The notes beneath the pieces are model-generated. The model had not been told where the DNA came from, did no database searches, and saw nothing but the letters and a program-made list of their open reading frames with translations. The position numbers and the translations under genes are program-made. Below are positions 1 through 4,481 of a stretch of DNA of 6,501 nt, piece by piece; the stretch's first letter is position 1, and each line of letters begins with the position of its first letter. The stretch comes from Nitrospira lenta. GTDB taxonomy: Bacteria; Nitrospirota; Nitrospiria; Nitrospirales; Nitrospiraceae. The stretch lies in NCBI GenBank assembly GCA_945906715.1, contig CAMDRK010000153.1:1-6501 (forward strand), written 5' to 3'.

Positions 1-120
1 ATCCCCCAACTGCTCCAAGAACTCTTGAAACGGCAATATCCCATCCGGGTGCTCTACACAGCAGGCCACTGGCTCGACATCAACAGCATCGAGGATGTGG
101 TGCAGGCGGGAAATTTCTAG
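1..120 (+). CDS. C-terminal end of a probable nucleotidyltransferase (5' end outside window)
   Basis: Frame 1 is open from the window edge to a TAG at 118-120 and gives 39 residues ending GHWLDINSIEDVVQAGNF. A tail of the form G-x-W-x-D-(I/V)-x-(S/T)-x-x-D-(L/V)-x-x-A-x-x-F is typical of the C-terminus of NTP-transferase-fold enzymes, which join a nucleotide to a sugar phosphate or phosphonate/choline head group. Examples are RmlA/GlmU-type nucleotidyltransferases and the nucleotidyltransferase domain fused to phosphoenolpyruvate mutases. The catalytic N-terminal part is not in the window, so the substrate cannot be assigned. An inverted repeat starts at the stop codon, so transcription probably ends just downstream. 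Confidence 0.55.
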   Translation: MPQLLQELLKRQYPIRVLYTAGHWLDINSIEDVVQAGNF

Positions 121-194
121 TCTATCTCGTCTATCTGGTTGGTCTGGTCTGTTTGGTTTCAGATAACAAGACAAACACGGAGACCAGATAGACT
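119..194. repeat. Imperfect inverted repeat of GTCTATCTGGT type directly after the stop codon
   Basis: GTCTATCTGGT at 129-139 is perfectly complementary to ACCAGATAGAC at 183-193. AGTCTATCTCGTCT at 119-132 pairs at 13 of 14 positions with 181-194, so two registers are possible. GTTTG (151-155) and CAAAC (172-176) add inner pairs. The left arm is a short-period pyrimidine/G run (TCTATCT, GGTCTGGTCTGTTTGG). I recall repeats of this style between genes in Nitrospira genomes. It may fold in RNA and end transcription of the upstream gene, but no clear T-tract follows it. Confidence 0.6.
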
Positions 195-644
195 CGCCCC
201 TCGGTCAGGCGTGACTATTGTTCCAGCCACTCGCCCTGGTCGAAACTGGAGTTCAAGTCTTGCCATCAAACATCTCGTGGCAGATAGCGGGGAATCTATC
301 CTGAGCCAGGCAATTGGACTCCCTGCTGAGCGAAGCGTATGATGACTCATCGTATGATCTGGTGGACGCGTTCCATCATACGGACAGGGGGAACCGAGCC
401 ATGGCTTCGGTACTTTCCTACTCTGTGCCTTCCCTTCACTACTCCAGCGATCCTCACGACCAGCTGACTCAGTCGTCTCGTGCAAGTAACTGTTTCAACT
501 CCCCTTTCTCTCATCCCAACTCCAGATTGACGGTCGAACCGACCCGCCTGCTCACAGGCATAATTGTGCAGTCTCGTATCCGCATTCCATCTAACCCCTT
601 CATGGAGCCACGACGCATAATGCCGGCGTGCCCATGGGGGAACC
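195..644. other. Gene-free region upstream of the haem protein gene
   Basis: About 450 bases without a convincing gene. Open frames here on both strands overlap one another, have no ribosome binding site and give low-complexity Arg/Ser/Pro-rich translations. The supported content is the CGTATGAT repeat cluster at 336-382. Promoter matches for the downstream gene are only weak: TTGCCA 260-265 with GATAGC 283-288 at 17-bp spacing, and an isolated CATAAT at 559-564 without a well-placed -35. Confidence 0.6.
336..382. promoter_or_regulatory. Operator-like cluster of CGTATGAT repeats
   Basis: CGTATGAT occurs at 336-343 and again at 351-358, a direct repeat with a 15-bp period. Its exact reverse complement ATCATACG lies at 375-382. 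The stretch between the two direct copies forms a small perfect palindrome, GATGA-C-TCATC (341-351). Repeated half-sites in both orientations within 47 bp are the usual look of a regulator binding site. It lies about 275 bp upstream of the haem protein start, with no firm promoter beside it, so the regulated gene is uncertain. Confidence 0.35.
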
Positions 645-656
645 AAGGAGGTTTCT

Positions 657-1250
657 ATGACATCTTCCAACAAGTTGAGACGGGGAGCTCTCATACTGCT
701 GTTCGGGTTTGGCGTCACCGGCTTCGCCGGATCGAGCAACGCGGCGACGGATGGGACTTCATTCAATCTGCCCGTCGAAACGGTGGCGGACTATCTGTAT
801 GCCCTGATCGAAGCGGACCGTGAAGTGTATACGAAGCACGTCGTTGAACGGCTGCAGAACAAAGGGGTGGTCGTGGCCTCGGAGAACTGGGAGGAGAAAA
901 ATACCCTGCCTCTCCCGGCTCAATTCCTGATGGAGTCCGGCCGCGTCGTGGGCAAAAAGGGGCTGGGCATACAGTATCGATTGATCAGCCTCTGGCCGAT
1001 CAACAAGCGGAATGGCGCCTCAAGCGAATTTGAAAAGATAGGCCTGGGGACGATCCTCACTCATCCGACCAAACCCTACACCGCTTTCGTGAAGGAGGGA
1101 GGGGCCCGTTACTTCCAAGCCGTCTATCCGGATCTTGCTGTGGCCCAGGCTTGCATTGGCTGCCACAATTCCCATCCGGACAGCCCCAAACGGGACTTCA
1201 AGATCAATGACGTTATGGGGGGAATTGTGATCAGCATTCCGGTGAAATAG
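657..1250 (+). CDS. Secreted c-type haem protein, DUF3365/Tll0287-like domain
   Basis: A 197-residue exported mono-haem protein. Residues 1-29 form a Sec signal peptide: KLRR basic start, hydrophobic ALILLFGFGVTGF, likely cleavage after SNA (27-29). Residues about 40-195 fit the DUF3365/Tll0287-like domain. The single haem-attachment motif CIGCH is at 166-170, followed by NSHP and the C-terminal MGGIVISIPVK typical of the family. H170 should be the proximal haem ligand. The only cysteines are C166 and C169, so the distal ligand is not a cysteine; H61 in YTKHVV is a candidate. The start is supported by AAGGAGG at 645-651, five bases before the ATG. The family has a PAS-like fold and is found alone or as the sensing part of signalling proteins. 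Here it stands alone without a kinase or cyclase domain, so a redox or gas-sensing or electron-carrying role in the periplasm is an inference. Confidence 0.9.
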   Translation: MTSSNKLRRGALILLFGFGVTGFAGSSNAATDGTSFNLPVETVADYLYALIEADREVYTKHVVERLQNKGVVVASENWEEKNTLPLPAQFLMESGRVVGKKGLGIQYRLISLWPINKRNGASSEFEKIGLGTILTHPTKPYTAFVKEGGARYFQAVYPDLAVAQACIGCHNSHPDSPKRDFKINDVMGGIVISIPVK

Positions 1251-1281
1251 AGATGCGGGCGACAGGCGAGGACTAGACTGA

Positions 1282-1355
1282 AGGCTGAAGGCTGAAGGTT
1301 ATGCTGAAGACTGAAATGTTCGGGCTCCGACCTTCAGCCTTTCCAGCTTCAGCCT
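1282..1355. terminator. GGCTGAAGG inverted repeat between converging genes, likely bidirectional terminator
   Basis: The left arm (1282-1299) holds tandem AGGCTGAAGG units. The right side has the complement twice: ACCTTCAGCCT at 1330-1340 and CTTCAGCCT at 1347-1355. The best fold pairs 1291-1299 with 1330-1338 and 1282-1290 with 1347-1355, with a bulge on the right. It fills the gap between the haem protein stop (1250) and the converging SUMF1-like gene stop (1366). This position suggests it ends transcription from both sides. There is no long T-tract, so the terminator call rests on structure and position. The unit resembles an intergenic repeat I recall from Nitrospira. Confidence 0.55.
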
Positions 1356-1365
1356 AATTCGTAGC

Positions 1366-2208
1366 CTACGAATTCTTCGCACACCGGAATCCTGGGAAGT
1401 AGAGACTTCTGAACGACGGGGGATCCCAGTATCGATCCGAGGATCGCAGGTTTCGCGCACTGGTATTCCAGGATCCTCCACGGATCACTTTGAACCCACC
1501 CTTTGGCAGTCCCTCCGGGTTCTGCTGCGGGCTGCTCTTATAATAGTCAGAGTCATACCAGTCGCTGACCCATTCCCAGACGTTACCGGCCATGTCATAC
1601 ACACCATAGGGACTCTTGCCGGCTTCTAACGTTCCCACCGGCAGCAATGCATCATAGTTGTGCGACCCCGTTTTGCCATAGTTCGCGTGGAGCGGCGTCG
1701 GGGGATCGTTACCCCACGGGTAGAGACGGCCATCCGTCCCTCGCGCCGCCTTTTCCCATTCCGCTTCCGTCGGCAACCGCTTGCCGGCCCATTTGCAATA
1801 GGCAGCCGCATCCGCCCAATCTATATTGGCGACTGGGCGCTTGTGATGTGCCGATTGGTTCATCGTATTCCAGTCTAACGGGGCGTGGGCTTCGCCTGAT
1901 CGCAGAAATTCCTCATACTGCCCCACCGTAACTTCATATACATCTATAGAAAAGGCATTCAGCTGAACCTTGTGCACAGGTCGTTCGTCTGAATCACCAT
2001 CCTGGCTCCCCATCGTAAACTCTCCAGCCGGTATCAACACCATAGTCCCTGCTGGTGGACGAGGCACCGCAGGCTTCTCCAGGCTCTGAGTCTGAGCCTG
2101 CTTCTGCGCCGGAGCGAGTTCCTTTGCGACTTTTTCAATTGGTGCCGCACCCATTGCCGGATAGGTAGCAAGCACGATCAACGCACCAAGTACAATCATC
2201 CTCCGCAT
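1366..2208 (-). CDS. Exported SUMF1/FGE-like protein, copy A (catalytic cysteines absent)
   Basis: 280 residues from the ATG at 2206-2208. This start has GGAGG (2215-2219) six bases upstream and begins directly with a signal peptide (MRRMIVLGALIVLATYPAMGA, cleavage near residue 20). An in-frame ATG at 2239-2241 would add 11 residues but lacks a ribosome site. A Lys/Gln/Pro-rich linker (about 24-54) leads into a full SUMF1/formylglycine-generating-enzyme-like fold: MVLIPAGEFTMGS (56-68), DVYEVTVGQY (89-98), AAYCKWAGKRLPTEAEWEKA (135-154), YPWGN (163-167), YDMAGNVWEWVSDWYD (204-219), VIRGGSW (241-247) and terminal GFRCA (273-277). In true FGE two active-site cysteines follow the GGS motif. Here the segment reads GGSWNTSARNLRSSDR, with none, so sulfatase activation is unlikely. 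A binding or structural role in the periplasm is more probable. It is a close paralogue of the next minus-strand gene upstream and has its own promoter. Confidence 0.88.
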   Translation of the reverse strand: MRRMIVLGALIVLATYPAMGAAPIEKVAKELAPAQKQAQTQSLEKPAVPRPPAGTMVLIPAGEFTMGSQDGDSDERPVHKVQLNAFSIDVYEVTVGQYEEFLRSGEAHAPLDWNTMNQSAHHKRPVANIDWADAAAYCKWAGKRLPTEAEWEKAARGTDGRLYPWGNDPPTPLHANYGKTGSHNYDALLPVGTLEAGKSPYGVYDMAGNVWEWVSDWYDSDYYKSSPQQNPEGLPKGGFKVIRGGSWNTSARNLRSSDRYWDPPSFRSLYFPGFRCAKNS

Positions 2209-2214
2209 GAACTG

Positions 2215-2219
2215 CCTCC
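2215..2219 (-). promoter_or_regulatory. Ribosome binding site that sets the start of SUMF1-like copy A
   Basis: On the minus strand GGAGG lies six bases before the ATG at 2206-2208. The same arrangement, GGAGGC then GTTC then ATG, is kept in copy B, which supports this start over the upstream in-frame ATG at 2239-2241. Confidence 0.7.
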
Positions 2220-2275
2220 ACAATTTGCTGAAACGAACCATGACAGCCTATGCACAGACTGCCTGATGGGCGGGA

Positions 2276-2305
2276 ACTATAAAGCCTCGCACCTCAAAAA
2301 AACAA
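2276..2305 (-). promoter_or_regulatory. Predicted sigma70-type promoter of SUMF1-like copy A
   Basis: Minus-strand TTGTTT (2300-2305) and TATAGT (2276-2281) are separated by 18 bp. The equivalent positions upstream of copy B carry TTGCCT and TATAGT with the same 18-bp spacing, while the spacer has diverged. That conservation is the main support. The predicted leader before the chosen ATG is about 60 bases. Confidence 0.5.
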
Positions 2306-2400
2306 CCGTGTAGAGTTGAGAATCCGCCCACATCACTCGCGCACAACTCCGCCATTTCGCGATAATCTATCATGATTAATGGAGGTTAACGAGCCGACGA

Positions 2401-3225
2401 CTATTGGCTCTTCGCGCAACGAAACCCGTTGAGACCCTGGTCCGTCGGCGAAATGAGGCTCCGATTCGGAGAGCGCATCGCACGAGGATTGCTGTTCCAG
2501 GCGCCACCACGGACCGCCCTAGTCCCGCCCGTCGACGGGCCTGTCGGATTCTTCGACGGACTGACCTTATAATAGTTATAGTCGTACAAATCACTGACCC
2601 ATTCCCAGACATTCCCGGCCATATCATAGATGCCATAGGGACTCTTGCCCGCTTCGAACGAGCCCACCGGCGCCAATACCGCGTGATTGTTCCAGTCCGA
2701 TCTCCCAAAGTTCGCATGAAGCGGCGTCGGAGCTTCGTTACCCCACGGATAGATGCGGCCATCGGTCCCCCGCGCCGCCTTCTCCCACTCCGCCTCTGTC
2801 GGCAACCGCTTGCCGACCCATTTGCAGTAGACGGATGCGTCCGTCGAATCCACATTGGCAATCGGACGCTTCTGATTTGCCGGTTGGTTCATCGCCTTCC
2901 AATCCGAAGGCTGATCGATCCCTTTCGCCTGCAGAAACGCTGCATACTGCCCCACCGTCACTTCATACACATCCATGGAAAATGAGTCCAGATAGACCTT
3001 GTGTTCCGGCTGTTCGTCTGAATCTCCCGCCGCACTTCCCATCATAAACTCTCCCGCCGGCACCACCACCATTGCCCCCTCTGGCGGCGGAGCCACCAGG
3101 GGCTTCTCCTGACTCGGCTTCTGACCTGTGGCTGGCTCCTTGGCGCCCTTTTCAACTGGCGCCGCGACCATCGCCGGATACACAGCGAGTCCGAGCAACG
3201 CAACCAGTACAATCATCATTCTCAT
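2401..3225 (-). CDS. Exported SUMF1/FGE-like protein, copy B (catalytic cysteines absent)
   Basis: 274 residues from the ATG at 3223-3225, which has GGAGG (3232-3236) six bases upstream. An in-frame ATG at 3238-3240 would add only MRRRF and has no ribosome site. The signal peptide is MRMMIVLVALLGLAVYPAMVA, with cleavage near residue 21. After a Lys/Pro-rich linker come the SUMF1-like motifs: MVVVPAGEFMMGS (52-64), DVYEVTVGQY (85-94), YCKWVGKRLPTEAEWEKA (133-150), YPWGN (159-163), YDMAGNVWEWVSDLYD (200-215), VRGGAWN (238-244) and terminal GFRCA (267-271). The region that would hold the FGE cysteines reads GGAWNSNPRAMRSPNR, so the enzymatic pair is missing. The fold occurs in many non-FGE roles, including accessory and binding modules. 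It lies upstream of copy A in the same direction with about 190 bases between them. A has its own promoter, so an operon is possible but not required. Confidence 0.88.
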   Translation of the reverse strand: MRMMIVLVALLGLAVYPAMVAAPVEKGAKEPATGQKPSQEKPLVAPPPEGAMVVVPAGEFMMGSAAGDSDEQPEHKVYLDSFSMDVYEVTVGQYAAFLQAKGIDQPSDWKAMNQPANQKRPIANVDSTDASVYCKWVGKRLPTEAEWEKAARGTDGRIYPWGNEAPTPLHANFGRSDWNNHAVLAPVGSFEAGKSPYGIYDMAGNVWEWVSDLYDYNYYKVSPSKNPTGPSTGGTRAVRGGAWNSNPRAMRSPNRSLISPTDQGLNGFRCAKSQ

Positions 3226-3231
3226 GAACCG

Positions 3232-3236
3232 CCTCC
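3232..3236 (-). promoter_or_regulatory. Ribosome binding site that sets the start of SUMF1-like copy B
   Basis: Minus-strand GGAGG is six bases before the ATG at 3223-3225 and overlaps the codons that would follow the alternative ATG at 3238-3240. The matching arrangement at copy A favours the shorter protein in both genes. Confidence 0.7.
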
Positions 3237-3280
3237 GCATTATGTTGAGGGAACCATGACAGATAGCCTAATGGGCGGAA

Positions 3281-3310
3281 ACTATAAAGCTTCTTGCCTC
3301 AGGAAGGCAA
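3281..3310 (-). promoter_or_regulatory. Predicted sigma70-type promoter of SUMF1-like copy B
   Basis: Minus-strand TTGCCT (3305-3310) and TATAGT (3281-3286) are 18 bp apart, the same geometry as upstream of copy A. The MITE-like element begins only 8 bp beyond the -35 (3318), so upstream control sequences, if any, would lie inside that element. Confidence 0.5.
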
Positions 3311-3418
3311 CCGCTACCAGGATGCTGAAAAAGTCCGCCAGCTCCGTTCTCGCATCGTTCAGAGGCTCAACGCTGAGACAAACTTCCTCGGAGATCGGAA
3401 ATACGAGAGGGGCTTTTT

Positions 3419-3452
3419 CCGTTTGCCAAGAACTATTGAGAAGGGCAAACGG
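3419..3452. repeat. Perfect 9-bp hairpin inside the MITE-like element
   Basis: CCGTTTGCC (3419-3427) and GGCAAACGG (3444-3452) are exact complements around a 16-base loop. No T-tract follows on either strand, so it is not an obvious terminator. Confidence 0.65.
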
Positions 3453-3480
3453 CTACATATAGTGCGGTCCGTACCTCCTC

Positions 3481-3537
3481 GCCTCTTCGCTCGCTGCGGC
3501 CTTGCTTGAGACCAGGCGCGTCCCTGGGCGAAGAGGC
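3481..3537. repeat. Perfect 10-bp hairpin with a nested stem inside the MITE-like element
   Basis: GCCTCTTCGC (3481-3490) pairs exactly with GCGAAGAGGC (3528-3537). Within the loop CCAGG (3512-3516) pairs with CCTGG (3523-3527), which abuts the right arm and extends the stem past a 21-base bulge on the left. Confidence 0.65.
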
Positions 3538-3618
3538 TGTTCTGCCAGACTCAGGGCGGGTGGGTGAAATAACCGCTATGGTTGGGCGGGTGAGAAGTCT
3601 GGCCTTTTGAGCATCCTG

Positions 3619-3818
3619 AGCAATTGTGGCAGCAGCGGCATTTTATGTATACGCCGAGTTTTTCCGCAGCCTGTTAGAAGACGTTAGGCGGAGACGTGAA
3701 ATGAACCTTGCGAGAGGATTGACCATTGCTCCATTGAATCAATGGCCCGATGAATCGATGAAGCAATTCATGAGGGTTCTGCTGTGCTGGAATACTTCTC
3801 TGCCGACTGCGAGCCCTT
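3619..3818. other. Gene-free stretch after the VWA gene, with a short hairpin
   Basis: Two hundred bases with no credible gene. CCATTG-AAT-CAATGG at 3731-3745 is a perfect six-base stem with a three-base loop, downstream of the VWA lipoprotein stop on the minus strand. It is A/T-rich and lacks a T-tract, so it is weak as a terminator. The segment 3652-3700 (GAGTTTTTCCGCAGCCTGTT, then AGACG/GAGACGTGAAATG) looks like decayed intergenic repeat material. Confidence 0.45.
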
Positions 3819-4481
3819 TCAGCGAGTGGCCAAAATGGATTCGATATTATTCTCCAGATCGTTCACCACCACCCAGTCGGTGGCGCCGGCCTTACGGACA
3901 CTTGCCTCCCATTGGGCCAGGCGATCGAGATATCGCCGAGGATCGGCGTTGTCCGTGCCCAGCTTGGTGACATTCAACGCCACGATGCGGATACCGTCAA
4001 GTCTGATGGGAAAATCGCGAATCGTTCCTTTGCCTAATTCTTGCTGCATATCAGAGAACACGACGATGGTCTTGATGCCGGCTTTCGTTTCATTCAGGTA
4101 TTCCGCGCCCTGGATTAGGCCACCGGTGATATCGGTATAGGCACTGCCCTTGACATGCTTGGCAAACACCTCGATGTTGTTTTTGAACCTGCGCTTTTGC
4201 GAGGTGGCCTGCGACGGGCGCTTGTCGAACGTAACCTTGGCGATAATGTCTTTTTCAGTAAAGCTGCGAGTCTCTACCTTGGCCACCGCCAGTGAATCTC
4301 CCGGGTTCAGCGTCGCCAGCAGGTAATTGACGATCTTGGATGCCTTATTCATCTCCTGGGCGTAGGTGCCTGACGTATCCACCAGCATGTACACGGCATG
4401 GCTGTGTATGCGGCTGTCGCCACAAGCGCTGACGAGTATCATGCCGAACGAGACGATCAAGAGGGTCAGAAATTTATTCAT
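3819..4481 (-). CDS. VWA-domain lipoprotein
   Basis: 220 residues. Residues 1-19 form a lipoprotein signal peptide ending in the lipobox VSAC with acylated C20, followed by GDS. The residue after the cysteine is Gly rather than Asp, so inner-membrane retention by the E. coli rule is not indicated. From about residue 28 a von Willebrand A fold follows: AVYMLVDTSGTYA with D35-S37-T39 as the first metal-site motif (DxSxT form), T116-D117 in the YTDITGGL segment as the likely second, and D144 in TIVVFSDMQ as the third. The metal site looks intact, which suggests ion-dependent binding of a protein partner in the periplasm or at a membrane surface. The ATG overlaps the stop of the upstream membrane-protein gene as ATGA, and AGGAGG lies five bases before it. 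The two proteins are therefore probably made together and act as a pair. The exact role is unknown. Confidence 0.85.
   Translation of the reverse strand: MNKFLTLLIVSFGMILVSACGDSRIHSHAVYMLVDTSGTYAQEMNKASKIVNYLLATLNPGDSLAVAKVETRSFTEKDIIAKVTFDKRPSQATSQKRRFKNNIEVFAKHVKGSAYTDITGGLIQGAEYLNETKAGIKTIVVFSDMQQELGKGTIRDFPIRLDGIRIVALNVTKLGTDNADPRRYLDRLAQWEASVRKAGATDWVVVNDLENNIESILATR
4478..4481 (-). promoter_or_regulatory. ATGA stop/start overlap coupling the membrane protein and VWA genes
   Basis: The minus strand reads GCATGAATAA: TGA ends the membrane-protein gene and the ATG one base earlier starts the VWA gene. The AGGAGG ribosome site of the second gene lies within the last codons of the first. 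This is the classic layout for translational coupling and fixed stoichiometry. Confidence 0.85.

Larger units (their letters stand above)
1366..3310 (-). repeat. Tandem gene duplication including promoters
   Basis: The unit 1366-2305 and the unit 2401-3310 are homologous along nearly their whole length, from the promoter -35 to the stop codon. Stretches of the central domain match closely at the DNA level, for example around 1680-1800 versus 2710-2830. Two regions have diverged most: the Lys/Gln/Pro linker after the signal peptide, and the last 35 or so codons. Same orientation, adjacency and shared upstream sequence point to duplication in place rather than separate acquisition. Confidence 0.85.
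3318..3618. mobile_element. MITE-like non-coding element with CAGGATGCT inverted ends
   Basis: The left end, CAGGATGCTGAAAAAG (from 3318), is mirrored by CTTTTGAGCATCCTG at the right end (to 3618). Nine terminal bases are perfectly inverted and the match continues with one mismatch and a one-base length difference. The roughly 300-bp interior has no credible gene but is full of nested structure: hairpin 3419-3427/3444-3452, hairpin 3481-3490/3528-3537, GCCAGAC (3544-3550) facing GTCTGGC (3597-3603), and a direct repeat GGGCGGGTG (3554-3562 and 3584-3592) with a 30-bp period. From memory, the sequences CTGAAAAAGTCCGCCAGC and GCCTCTTCGCTCGCTGCGG recur in Nitrospira genomes as a shorter element, so this copy may carry inserts. 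No target-site duplication is visible and no transposase is present, so mobility is an inference. Confidence 0.5.

Noticed and set aside
260..288. Promoter TTGCCA/GATAGC for the haem protein gene
   Set aside because: The -10 matches at only three positions, and it lies almost 370 bases from the start codon.
314..823. Open frame of 169 codons on the plus strand overlapping the haem protein start
   Set aside because: It has no ribosome site and a low-complexity translation, and it overlaps a gene with a clear signal peptide, CxxCH motif and ribosome site in another frame.
2404..2985. Long plus-strand frame (193 codons) opposite SUMF1-like copy B, and a 161-codon minus-strand frame in another phase
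   Set aside because: Both translations are Arg-rich with no domain, and arise as shadows of the GC-rich codons of the real gene.
1366..3225. Assignment as active formylglycine-generating enzymes
   Set aside because: The two active-site cysteines are missing in both copies, and no sulfatase is nearby.
3419..3452. Rho-independent terminator
   Set aside because: A perfect stem, but no T-run follows on either strand and no gene ends there.
3554..3592. CRISPR array
   Set aside because: Only two 9-base direct copies of GGGCGGGTG, far too short and few, with no cas genes.
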